Below, one piece after another: positions 12,901 through 20,573 of a stretch of DNA of 64,000 nt. The stretch covers positions 64,874,845 through 64,938,844 of the forward strand of contig OX328096.1 of assembly GCA_946811185.2 (NCBI GenBank), read 5' to 3'. This stretch comes from Hippopus hippopus. Its lineage: Eukaryota > Mollusca > Bivalvia > Cardiida > Cardiidae. A program made the position numbers and the translations under genes. Positions within the stretch are counted from its first letter, which is position 1, and the number at the start of each line of letters is the position of its first letter. Below the pieces are notes generated by a model. It made no database searches and was not told the DNA's origin. It saw nothing but the letters and a program-made list of their open reading frames with translations.

Positions 12901-13994
12901 TTCAACATGTCAGAAAAATAAAAAAAGCATGTTCATATGTTAAAACTATTTACAGATATTTAAGATTCAGCAACAAGTTCACTGACAATACTTTCATTCA
13001 CTTACTGAGATGCTTTTTTTAAAAGGAGTTCCAGTTGGCAGATGGGCACTTCTATGGATAACACAAAAAAATAGCAGCACCTTGTTCTCCGGTCAAAGTT
13101 ACTGTGACTGGATGAATTTTTTTTTTCTACAGTAGTTCAAACAGCTTACCCATAGGTCATATTTAGGATACAATGTACATAAATGTACACTGTACTCTTG
13201 GAAGACCCACCCCCTGTGCAACAAACTTGAAAAAGGGGGGATAAAAGGGGGGGGTTTAAATCTTTTTACAGCAAAATTTCAGCCAAGTTTGGTTATTTTC
13301 TAACATATATGATGAACTGGTGAAAGAAAAAGCAAAAGAGGTAAATAAGGAAGAGCCTTAATGGCCCTTAATTGTTCACCTAGGTTTAAGGAAAAAAAGA
13401 TTACAAAAATGTCACTCTACTGAGCCAATGTATATAAAATGCCCCTGAGGGCTGGATAAATTTTGACCCACGGGCTATTTAAAAATTTTGGTAGAAGTTC
13501 AATAGGAAATACTATATATCCAAACACTTTAGCGCTGGACAAAAAGATTTCGAACAAGAAAATTTTTACAGTTGCTACTTTACTAAGAAGCCCATGTAAA
13601 GTTTGTGTACTCTGGTAGCCAGAATTTTCTCCCTTTTCCACAACATTTTGCTTCTTCCAAAACAAATCCTGGTACTGTAGCCACATTTACTATGTTGTTT
13701 GTTTGCTAATGTTTTCAATATGGATAAATCTAGAAATTTGTTATCAACTACAGAGTAAATAAGTGAATTTGCACTCAGTGCTTTGAAAAAATACAATTTG
13801 CTTATTACAAGCAAACCATCCTTTTGTCACAATCAATTCAAAATCGGTCTTCTGTAAGATGCAAGATGTCTACAGGAGGTAACAAAGTAAAACTTACCAA
13901 ACTCAGCAACAACTGATGATCCTGCTGATAATAAGTATTTACTTAACAGCCCATCAGTGCTCACCGCCTGGTTGGCTGTTGGACGCCCGGACAT
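863..13994 (-). CDS. UCP4: Mitochondrial uncoupling protein 4-like carrier, six exons, 3' end outside window
   Basis: This is an inner mitochondrial membrane carrier of the SLC25 family; UCP4 relatives are linked to proton leak and possibly C4-metabolite transport. Six exons (13994-13898, 12137-12018, 7830-7768, 6405-6321, 3571-3449, 975-863) join without frame conflict into 601 nt, about 200 residues. Two carrier signatures are visible: PLDLTKTRLQ in repeat 1 and PADLVKVRMQ in repeat 2. Between them lie LWQGVTPALYRHI and GGRMTIYEYLRD, and at the end GLWRGWVPNVQRAALVNMG, all matching the UCP4 pattern rather than UCP1-3. UCP4 proteins are about 320 residues, so the third repeat is missing here and should lie left of position 1. 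Introns are filled with MITEs and an F2 array. I see no stop or frameshift, so the gene looks intact. The closest alternative is another SLC25 member such as UCP5. Confidence 0.9.
1401..1564. repeat. 164-bp near-perfect palindrome (fold-back element)
   Basis: Two arms of about 80 bp meet with almost no spacer at 1480/1481 (centre CGAGTGGC/AGCCACTCG). The outer ends TAGAG(T/G)ATATTTGT pair across the whole length with only a few mismatches or one-base gaps. It lies in UCP4 intron 5. No coding potential was seen. A foldback MITE is the likely origin. Confidence 0.85.
1565..3448. other. UCP4 intron 5, remaining sequence
   Basis: AT-rich intron sequence with no exon, repeat family or RNA gene that I recognise. 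Open frames at about 1885-2840 have no recognisable motifs and skewed Phe/Ile/Lys content typical of AT-rich noise. Confidence 0.5.
3449..3571 (-). CDS. UCP4: UCP4 exon 5
   Basis: The acceptor GTTCCAACAG precedes GAAAGGTGC; the donor is CCAAG then GTATTG. It encodes GTLAGSLGQLIASPADLVKV, then RMQMEG and RRRLEGLPPR. This holds the repeat-2 carrier signature PxD-xx-K (PADLVKVRMQ) and the MQMEG..LEG stretch that is typical of UCP4. The F2 repeat starts only about 26 nt upstream of this exon, in the intron. Confidence 0.93.
3597..5419 (+). repeat. F2 Helitron-like tandem-repeat element in UCP4 intron 4
   Basis: A degenerate 5' end (AATAAGAGGGCTATAATGGG, then TTGCTCCACTTC) is followed by diverged monomers of about 165 bp with the marker GCCAAATTTGGTAGCCCTA and TTTTGACCCCAGGGCTATAA. 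The 3' end is CTGGCCTTTCTTCAGTGGAGCTTAA. A second 5'-like sequence at about 3838 suggests two joined or rearranged copies. A TTAA MITE (4698-4912) is inserted within it. Confidence 0.7.
4698..4912. mobile_element. TTAA-type hairpin MITE nested in F2 array
   Basis: Ends CTCTTTACCAAAC / GTTTGGGAAAAGGG lie next to degenerate TTGA/TCAA. The central hairpin arms (AAAATGCTG / CAGCATTTTCTGCTTTTCCC) have diverged. F2 monomer sequence resumes on both sides, so the MITE inserted after F2. Confidence 0.7.
6321..6405 (-). CDS. UCP4: UCP4 exon 4
   Basis: An 85-nt exon between acceptor ACTGTTTCAG and donor CTGTG/GTAGGT. It encodes (I)YTGGRMTIYEYLRDSVF then KKNADGLLPL(W), which matches the stretch after transmembrane helix 2 of UCP4 (YSGGRM.TYE.LR). 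Its first two bases complete the Ile codon started in exon 3, and its last two bases plus the first G of exon 5 make Trp. It is too short to stand out as an open frame, so automated calls could miss it. Confidence 0.9.
6437..6697. mobile_element. TTAA hairpin MITE next to UCP4 exon 4
   Basis: The central palindrome (TGTGGGAAAAGGAGAAAAT/ATTTTCTCCTTTTCCCACA) is intact and both arms are of the TTTGCAGAC type. The inner end lies only about 30 nt upstream of the exon 4 acceptor, where the branch point would normally be. Confidence 0.7.
7241..7656. mobile_element. Two adjacent TTAA hairpin MITEs
   Basis: Copy one (about 7241-7400) has a full hairpin core (AGAACATGCTGGTAACCAGC) but a truncated left arm. 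Copy two (7447-7656) begins after TTTAA with CCCTATAACACACAATCC and ends GTGGTAAAGAAC; half of its hairpin has been lost. Confidence 0.65.
7768..7830 (-). CDS. UCP4: UCP4 exon 3 (63-nt micro-exon)
   Basis: It lies between acceptor TATTTCCAG and donor ATATCA/GTAGGT and encodes (V)KEEGIHKLWQGVTPALYRHI, the conserved loop and start of helix 2 of carrier repeat 1. Phase 1 at both ends fits exon 2 (ending G) and exon 4 (starting TT). The join gives HGIVKEEG and RHIIYTGGR, both matching the family. Confidence 0.92.
7858..8297. mobile_element. Two TTAA hairpin MITEs in tandem
   Basis: The first copy (7858-8076) starts after TTAA with CTCTGTAACAAAC and has a shortened hairpin. The second (8081-8297) is complete: TTAA at 8077-8080 and 8298-8301, CCCTTTACCA at the left, and a full palindromic core GAAAATGCTGGTTACCAGCA. 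They abut at the same TTAA, so the second probably inserted at the edge of the first. Confidence 0.75.
8310..8830 (+). repeat. Degenerate F1 array
   Basis: About three decayed F1 monomers (TTTCATAAACATTTGACAG, TTTTTGACCCGACATGATC) are followed by unrelated sequence and a last trace of the F1 tail (GTGCTACTTTGTGCTTAAA). Confidence 0.5.
8831..10090. other. UCP4 intron 2, unannotated stretch
   Basis: No exon or recognised repeat. A T run followed by G runs (TTTTTTTTTGGGGGG onward, about 9880-9911) is one of several homopolymer-switch tracts in the window. Confidence 0.4.
10091..10295. mobile_element. TTAA hairpin MITE, decayed core
   Basis: Arms ACTTTGGACTAGTCCAAATC and GATTGTTTGGTTGGGAGAAG before TTAA match the family, while the hairpin (GAATGAGAAAAGGCATTTTC) is partly deleted. 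Confidence 0.55.
10669..10892. mobile_element. TTAA hairpin MITE
   Basis: 224 bp between TCAA and TTAA; ends CCCTTTACCAAACGAC and GATTGTTTGGTAAAGG. The core hairpin has diverged (GGAGAATAGT...). The CGGGGTCGTTAAAACCCGGG stretch in the right arm is itself palindromic. Confidence 0.65.
11110..11552 (+). repeat. F1 element, decayed, with tail
   Basis: About two and a half monomers, then the tail CACAGCAAGATCCCAAGAGC, TCACCTTAAGCTCTTTGTG and GTCAGTTAA. The terminal hairpin has decayed, and a TTAA MITE begins immediately at its end. Confidence 0.55.
11557..11745. mobile_element. TTAA hairpin MITE, right end lost
   Basis: Starts TTAA|CCCTTTACTACACGATCC. The right arm is present as TCTTCTGCAG...TTGGACAAGTC but the last 20 or so bases of the end are gone, and half of the hairpin is deleted. 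Confidence 0.6.
12018..12137 (-). CDS. UCP4: UCP4 exon 2
   Basis: 120 nt, phase 1 at both ends, between acceptor TTTTTCCATTTCAG and donor GGGATAG/GTATTG. It encodes (V)TFPLDLTKTRLQIQGE, a Ser/Thr-rich linker, then DRGMYQILHGI. PLDLTKTRLQ is the repeat-1 mitochondrial carrier signature (P-x-[DE]-x-x-[KR]). Confidence 0.94.
12605..12824. mobile_element. TTAA hairpin MITE, complete copy
   Basis: 220 bp flanked exactly by TTAA (12601-12604, 12825-12828). The left arm has GGACTTGTCCAAATC and GCATTTGCAGACGA; the centre is a palindrome pairing GGGAAAAGGAGAAAATGCTG with CAGCATTTTCTCCTTATCCC; the right arm has GGGTCATTGAAACTTGGG and TGTGTGGTAAAGTG. A good reference copy. Confidence 0.82.
13340..13605 (+). 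repeat. F2 element fragment
   Basis: A degenerate 5' end (GAGCCTTAATGGCCCTTAAT, TGTTCACCTAGG) is followed by about one and a half F2 monomers (GCCCCTGAGGGCTGGATAAA), then a truncated TTAA MITE at 13605-13745 (GTAGCCAGAATTTTCTCC ... TTTGCTAATGTTTTC). Confidence 0.55.
13898..13994 (-). CDS. UCP4: UCP4 exon 1 coding part with start codon
   Basis: The ATG at 13994-13992 opens MSGRPTANQAVSTDGLLSKY, then LLSAGSSVVAEF, the N-terminal matrix or intermembrane segment and first helix of repeat 1. The donor is GAGTTTG/GTAAGT. This start is chosen because no earlier in-frame ATG follows a stop and the length fits UCP4 N-termini. A strong acceptor (TTTTGATTTTTCCAG) ends at 14072, so the exon probably starts at 14071 with a 77-nt 5' UTR. 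Confidence 0.88.
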
Positions 13995-14071
13995 TGCGAT
14001 TAGCTATCTTGAGACATCTTCAAAAAACATGTGCAATATCATTCCCAAATCAGTGATCATGCTTTAAAACC

Positions 14072-14085
14072 CTGGAAAAATCAAA
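14072..14085 (-). other. Probable splice acceptor of a 5' UTR intron of UCP4
   Basis: On the minus strand, ATTTTGATTTTTCCAG precedes GGTTTTAAAG, 77 nt upstream of the UCP4 ATG. The long T/C tract and CAG|G suggest a non-coding first exon further right. I cannot identify that exon or its promoter. Confidence 0.5.
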
Positions 14086-15200
14086 ATAAAATTAGAAATA
14101 GAAATCACAGTAAACTTTGATACAAACAGGACAAACATATATCCCCTTAAAAAAAGTTTGTGAATTGATAATGCTTTCAAATTACTTGAAATTTTAACAA
14201 CACAAAACATTTGAGCCATGCTCTGTACAAAATGGGTGTAAAAGCATCTGCAAAAAGTATCAACTCATGTCAGCCTGCGCAGTCCATGCAGGCTTTGCTT
14301 GTCAAAGGACCATTCTACCTCGAGATTCAGTCGGTTGTTTGACAAAATGGATTTCATGGATCCATAATTATACAATGAGTTGCTTTGTATAATGCATCAC
14401 AGAGATGCATTTAACCCCCTTTTACAAGAGCATGGCTCATTTATTGTTCAACCTATTGAAAGCATTTGTAGACTAGTAACTGTTGTCTGTAAAAAGAGTT
14501 GAAAACATTATCAGAGATGGAGAAAATGCTGTTACTAGGATTTTCTCTTTTACTAATGTTTCAAAAGGCCTTCCTCCTCTGGGTTGTCAAGACATATAAA
14601 GACTGTTTGTTAAAAGATAAACTGTTTTGCTGTAAGAAATATTCAAGTAAGAGTAAAGTGTTCAATAAAACTGGACAGATATTCATGACAATGTATCTGA
14701 AACAGTTTGATGCTGGCATTGAAATTGAAATGCTTATTCAAACTGCCACCTAGCTAACCAAGTTTAGCAATCTTGAAAAAAAAAACTAGAGATAAAAAAA
14801 AAAGGTCAATAACGTATTCTCCTTCCCTGTCTATGTTTCTTAAAAAAGGGTCAATTGATGGATAATAATTAATCAAAGCCACATAGGTTTATTATAACCC
14901 TCAACAAGAAGCTGGCCTGCCTGACTCTAAACCTCATTGCTAAACTTACAAGAGAGTCAACAAATTGTTTCTTCGCTTTAACATCTCCCACATCAGTAGG
15001 TGCACATGAAAACGTAAGGTTGGATAACCTTCAAATGCCTTGCCATTTCCAACAATCATTCTTTGGCCTTTTCTATCCTTTCCTGCAGCTGAGCCTATAC
15101 AACTCTGCTTGGTTCTGGGGTGTGCGAACCTTTTTTTTTTTTAACTCTTTACCACAAGAGAAAAATTCAGGCAGGACTCAAACCTATGACAGCCCAGTGC
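14086..15200. other. Region upstream of UCP4
   Basis: No gene recognised. A decayed TTAA MITE lies at about 14455-14620 (GAAAACATTATCAGAGATGG, TACTAGGATTTTCTC). A trace of the GATC palindromic family (CTGCGCAGTCCATGCAGGC) is at about 14275. Confidence 0.4.
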
Positions 15201-15205
15201 CTTAA

Positions 15206-15431
15206 CCCTTTACCACATAACAAAATTATAGACCCATCCAAATTGAAAACAATTGCAGACAGCAAATTAGTTATGGCTCCAATGGTGGGATCTGTCTCTG
15301 ATTTGGTAGAAAATATAACAAGTGGGAAAAGGAGAAAATGCTGGTTACCAGTATTTTCTCCTTTTCCCACAATTTTTGCCAAAGCTCTATTTTCTTGGGG
15401 GTCGTTAAAAGTTGTGATGTGTGGTAAAGGG
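15206..15431. mobile_element. TTAA hairpin MITE, complete copy
   Basis: 226 bp with exact TTAA at 15202-15205 and 15432-15435, and perfect ends CCCTTTACCA/TGGTAAAGGG. The core pairs GGGAAAAGGAGAAAATGCTG with AGTATTTTCTCCTTTTCCC. The 5'-CCC ends plus TTAA target suggest a piggyBac-derived MITE (inference). Confidence 0.85.
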
Positions 15432-15435
15432 TTAA

Positions 15436-16786
15436 GCCAAGCAGTGCTAATTGACTTTCACCTTGATAGTAGTTTTGTTTGATTTTTGAACATATGGCCT
15501 ACGATCTTTATTAGGAATGGTAAGATTCAAGTTTTGAGCATGTGCTTGAGTTTATCAAAGGCCAAGAATTGAAGAAATATGATTGGGTAAACTCGGACAC
15601 TGCAATTTTTCCATTTTTATTGTATTTAACGATATAAAAAAACGAAAAAAAAAATGTTCCAAAATGAAACTCCACCATTTCTAAACAATTATCCTACAAT
15701 GCCATATAATTAAAAAGATTTAATTTTGGTTTGGGCTGGAATTTATAACGCCTTCTAATTATGAATCCGAAGGTATTCAGCTAGCTAGCCGTCCAAGATT
15801 ACCCACTGGTCCAAGTTTACCAGAATTTCCCCCCAACACACTGGTGTCTATCATAATAGATACACAGAAGTGTGTATGGAAAAATTTCTACAGTGAAACA
15901 TGTCACACATTGATTGAATGAAATACAGTTTTCACAGATATCTCTGCGCTGTATTTGATTATTTTTTTTTGGGGGGGGGGGGAAGGGAAGGTTTAAGGTG
16001 GAATGATCGAGACATAACCGAGAGTGGGACAAATCATCTTAGTTTTACCTATGAGTAGCCCCTGATCATTTGAAGGCACTTGATTACGAAATTCACTTCC
16101 ATCAATTTCAAAGGAGCGGACACATCAAGCACTTCTCGCTTTTAGGCTCTGGTTTGATTCATATTAATTGAGGAATACACATGCACAAACCAGACAAGTA
16201 AAAATATACAGGACCTACCTGCACAGAATGTCTAATTAGCGGTGATAGAAAACAAGGTGGGTGTGTCCAAGGACTGGCGTGCGAGATGACGGGTTCGCCC
16301 TTATTCTTGTTTGGTCTTTTTCCCGTTATGCATTTGTTCTCATTCGATCTTTTGTCTGATCGTCCAGATTACATTTCGCCATTGGTTCATTTGGTCATTT
16401 TCACAATTCTTTGTATAGAATTAATGGACAAATTGTGTAAAATTTGTTTTCACTCTGATGTTTGAAAATCATTAATGGCTTATATTAAAATACCGAAGAT
16501 TCCTGCGTTTAAATTATGGTGGACCGACCAGTTTTCCAGGGACTTTTTGCCCAAGTTCGCTATAGGCATTTAAATGGGTCGAGTAATGTAACCGCCCCCC
16601 CCCCCCCAAAAAAAAAAACATCATATTTCAAATGCCTCAAAACCCCTAAATTATGTTTGAATCATGGACACTCAAAAGTAATTCAATCATGAAATCAATC
16701 TTACAAGTGCCGGTGTAATGACGTAGAATTTGCTCTCTCAATTCCATTTTCTGCGGTTACGTAGATACATATTTCAACCGGTCTGG
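15436..16786. other. Intergenic, no gene seen
   Basis: AT-rich sequence with two homopolymer switches: T run then 12 or more G at about 15960-15981, and C run then A run at about 16596-16619. No motif-bearing frame. Confidence 0.4.
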
Positions 16787-16787
16787 T

Positions 16788-17240
16788 ATGTTTAAGCAGG
16801 GATCGTATATAACATTATATACGATCCCTGGTTTAAGCCAGGATTTTGGAAATATGAACCTTTTTACAATGCAGTTTAAGCAAAGATTGTTTGATTGTTA
16901 TAAGCAGGAATTGTCGAATAATGTTGACGGGTCATCTCGATGTGATACCTACAAACACTTTAAAACCGTATTAGAACCAGAAAAATACTTGTCTTTTGAA
17001 ATACCAAAACAGTCATATAAAAGCATTTGCTAGATTTCGATGTTTTAACCATAAGTTTGCTATAGAAACTGGTAGACATAATCGGATATCCCGAAAACTG
17101 ATCGACTGTGTGCCTTTTGCTTGGAAAAAACAAATGCTAGATGTTTAGAAGACGAATATCAAGTATTCTTTAAGTGTCAAAAATATGATCAAGAAAGAGC
17201 GAATTATCTATGTAACCGGTATGCTAGATCGAAATACATG
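16788..17240 (+). pseudogene. LINE ORF2 C-terminal fragment
   Basis: The open part (FGNMNLFTMQFKQRLFDCYK, then QELSNN and KHFKTVLEPEKYL) continues after stops and a frameshift into RLCAFCLEK and LEDEYQVFFKCQKYDQER. This is the usual C-terminus after the reverse transcriptase of mollusc LINEs (Cys-containing CxxC...EDEyH.f..C motif). A short palindrome (16797-16830) interrupts its start. A decayed copy with no functional product. Confidence 0.7.
16797..16830. repeat. Perfect 34-bp palindrome, CAGGGATCGTATATAA arms
   Basis: The 16-bp arms are fully complementary around CA. The right-arm sequence TATATACGATCCCTG occurs again at 19333-19347 in the same orientation, so the two could be ends of one 2.55-kb element or members of a small family. 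Confidence 0.75.
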
Positions 17241-17386
17241 TAGTGAAATTGTCGATTTTTACAACCTTCTGAGACCAAACTGAAAAGAATTTAAAATACA
17301 GAAAATTGCAAACTACGTGTATCATATTATGAGTAGAACAGCTTAACCCCTAGAGCGCCTTCAACCACTATAGTAACCTTTGCCGT

Positions 17387-17620
17387 CAGTGTAGATTAAG
17401 ATCAGACGGCACAAATAGTGCAGTCTGATCTTTGATCTGCACTGTCCGCTTTGCTGACACACTTCAGACAAAAAGCAACCAGAGAGTTGAAGTTAATTAG
17501 CTCCTTTCAAACATAATTATAGTTGCCCTAGTGACCAGTTTAGAACATCATCAGACTAGACTAAACATGTAGTCTGATCTTTGATCTTAGTGTCCGCTTT
17601 GCTGAGATATCTTAGACAAT
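17387..17620. repeat. Palindromic GATCAGAC family (two copies)
   Basis: GATTAAGATCAGACGG...GCAGTCTGATCTTTGATC, then CTGCACTGTCCGCTTTGCTG; a second half-copy ends GTAGTCTGATCTTTGATC and TGTCCGCTTTGCTGAGA. Similar sequences at 33145, 37961 and 57365 make this a dispersed short-palindrome family. Confidence 0.6.
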
Positions 17621-17639
17621 ATTGACCTTGCGGTCTTGT

Positions 17640-18845
17640 TTCAGGACTGAAAACAAGTATACATGTACATGTTTTTTTTTTTACGGTGCTCAAATTGTCA
17701 GGTGTAAAGGCCGTGTATCCTTGAGCGGATGAGTCTGAAATTTATGGGACGGGGCCACTTGGTCCATTCATAAGAACTAGTACTTATTGTTAGCCTATTT
17801 ATACAAGTAGATTAAAGTAAAACACAACTCAAAACTTAAAGATCGAAATCAAATATTGTATTTTGGGCCGGAGGCCTTTATTTACTGGAAATAAAATTCG
17901 TATTTCGTATTACCAGTAACTACACCTCTAACGACCTCGCGTACAATATAATTTACTCCGGTAGAAAAATCGCTAACGTTACGTGTTGGAGCATCACTTG
18001 CAAGCCTATAGAGAACGTAAACTGGCGCCAGGGCAAGCGCACGGTAACTTCGCTAATAAGGTATTAGCAATTAAAATAACCGCATGGGAAATGGATATCT
18101 CACTATATAAAAAAAAAAATCTCTTTAAATCTCTGTTTTCTCATTATTTCTCATTACGCGCATCATTTCTGTTTGAGTATACCCTTCAGCACAGAAGCCA
18201 ATAGTTATTTGGTAGCTAAACTAGTTGTGGAGTTAACCCCTGGAATAGAAGCTGATATTGGTCTGTTTTTGTGATTTTGCACACGACTTTGACAAGTAGG
18301 TGGTTTCTTTCTAATTGAATTTGCGTTTAGTTATCGTCGCCACCTCCATATGGGCGACGCCCCCCTGAAGGCTGTTAGTTTTGTTACGGGGGATAATGCA
18401 AGATACGACCCGCCATTGGGGGAGCGTTTAATCTAGATTTACTATGCAATGAGTTCCTTGTAATACAATGTGACGACACTAACGTCACGCAGCTGTGAGC
18501 CGGAAAAATCCTTTGGCTTTGTGAAATAATCTGTATAGTCAAAATAAGTTGCAGTTTATATAAAGAAACCTTGTAATTACCACAAAGTTTCTGGCTTACA
18601 TGTATCTGATGTAAATCTCCGAGCAGAGTTGTCGTTCGTTACTCTCACCATACATCTCTGCAATGGGCTAAATGACAAGAATCTTGTCAAACCGAGGAAA
18701 ACATGTTTTGTTACTGTTTAACTGTTTCATGTGTAACATAATAAAGTAGACAAAGGAAATATGATCCCGGATACATTATAGGTGCATTCAAACAGATGAA
18801 TTTACTTGTATACAATGGAACTATTTTTTCAAGCTTCTTTACTAA
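17640..18845. other. Intergenic, no gene seen
   Basis: No recognised repeat or exon. The frame at 17983-18204 has no family motif. Confidence 0.35.
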
Positions 18846-18864
18846 TCAGAATCTTACGCCAATT

Positions 18865-19115
18865 GTAAAAAAAAAAAATGGCTGCGCCCATGAATGATGA
18901 CAGCAGTTTCGACACACCGATGGATCTAAGTTTTTAAGATTAAAAAACAAGTTATCGTCCTTTAAAAGACATTTAAGCTTTTCAGAAAATCCCTCTTTTT
19001 CACATTTCCTACCACTAAGTCTGATTGGCCGTATGCTGTTTGAACAGCACACAAAACAATCGATATCAGTCTTTCTTTCACCGGCGTTTGTGTCGCCATT
19101 TTGAGTTATGGTCAT
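18865..19115 (-). CDS. Candidate exon with paired CxxC motifs, unknown
   Basis: A frame from ATG at 19115 has a balanced, non-AT-biased composition: MTITQNGDTNAGERK, then DCFVCCSN, RLSGRKCEKEGFSEKLKCLL and SVCRNCC. Two Cys pairs about 45 residues apart with a SGRKCEKEGFSEKL centre look like a small zinc-binding N-terminal domain of the kind seen in some invertebrate transcription factors and transposon proteins. I cannot place it in a family. The frame degrades after the second Cys pair into a poly-A-encoded stretch, so it may be a first exon or a relic. No clear donor is visible. Confidence 0.3.
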
Positions 19116-19518
19116 GTGACGAAAATATCACGTGTAGACGGACTACTTTATGAGCCAACTACAGAGGTGAATGGGAATGATCCGTAGTGCAAGAGAGTGA
19201 TCTGATGTATGAATAGTTAACCTCCTTTAAAATACCGAGAAATACTTACTTAAAACATTACGGTGTGGAAAAGATACGCTAAGGGTACAACTTCTTATCT
19301 AAATCTCCATTGTATCAGCGATCTTATATATGTATATACGATCCCTGATTGTATAATAAAGATCAAATCTTCAACTGCTCATTTAAAGTACTGCCTGATC
19401 TACAATTTTCGCCATTAAATGTTTTATCGGGTTATCTTCGATGAAACAGCTTCTAGTACTCGGTCTCATAAAGTGATTGAAATTGTCCATTTTATTTCGC
19501 TTGTGGTGAAAGATTAGG

Positions 19519-19740
19519 TTAGTTTAAGCATATTTATTTTACATCGATTGAGAAACAATTTTTTACAAATTACACTAATCTCTCTCGATTCTGCTTCCTG
19601 GAAACTACACCAGTATACTCGCGCCGAATGTGTGGGCCAATGAAGGATCCCTAAGTTGACACCCGCTCCCGGGTATCGAACTCGAGACCTCATGGTTACG
19701 AGGCCGACGCTCTATCTTACAACCACGGACACCACACCAC
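19519..19740 (-). mobile_element. tRNA-derived SINE (family S1)
   Basis: Minus strand: the tRNA-like head has GTGGTTGTAAGATAGAGCG (A box region), a CTCATAA-like loop equivalent and the B box GAGTTCGATACC, followed by a body ending near ATCGATGTAAAATAAATATG. A 10-bp target duplication AAAGATTAGG flanks it exactly (19509-19518, 19741-19750). A closely similar copy is at 46282-46496. Confidence 0.85.
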
Positions 19741-20087
19741 AAAGATTAGGTTTCATTACTTGTAAGCATAAACACTACAAAATGTTAACGTTTGTTATTT
19801 ATTAACGACGTATATGACAAATGTTCGCGCGCATCCTACTGCGCATGTATTTTTGTCGTGGATATTGAATCAAAAGTGCACCTATGTATTTTTTGCACAT
19901 AATGGTAATACTACTGGTGCACAGAAACAAGTAGCACTTCCTTCGGGTAGTACTGGTGAAGAGAAAAAAATGGATCTTTGAACTGTCACCGTGAAATAAT
20001 TAAAATGCTGCTGAGACGGCGTTACACACCAAACAAGGAAAAAAAGGCAGGAAATATAAAGCTGTGGAAGTATAGCTGTTTCCACTT

Positions 20088-20155
20088 CGAAAATTATTGT
20101 TGGAAAAGGAGAAATCGCTCCTATTGAGCAATTTCTCCTTTTCCCACTATGTCTG
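20088..20155. repeat. TTAA MITE core only
   Basis: Only the hairpin is left: TTGGAAAAGGAGAAATCGCT pairs with GAGCAATTTCTCCTTTTCCCA. Both arms are absent. Confidence 0.6.
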
Positions 20156-20573
20156 CTGAGCTTTTATCCTATTTTTTTCCTTGAAAAAATAATTTCTACA
20201 GTGACCTTCAACCTTGTTTTCTGACGAAATAAGCACGGATAGGTGCCATTTTTATTTTTTCTTATTGTTTAGAATTATAAACACTATAAGTGTGGAAATT
20301 TTAAGAAAAATCTGTCCGTTAGAAAGTATGTATTTATTTAAGATTAACCATTTATTCGGTGAAATTATCTCCCTTTTTAACTCAATGGTCTATATATAAC
20401 ATGCATATTTGTACATTTACCTCAGAACCAGGCTTTTATACATTTTTTGTGGAAAAATATATGAATTTTCATTAAAATGATGTATATTTGTATATTTTTC
20501 TTGTTATTTTCCTATTTAACTGACTGATAAAGAAAGACGCTTTAAATCCAATATCAGCTGAATTCTGGAACTG

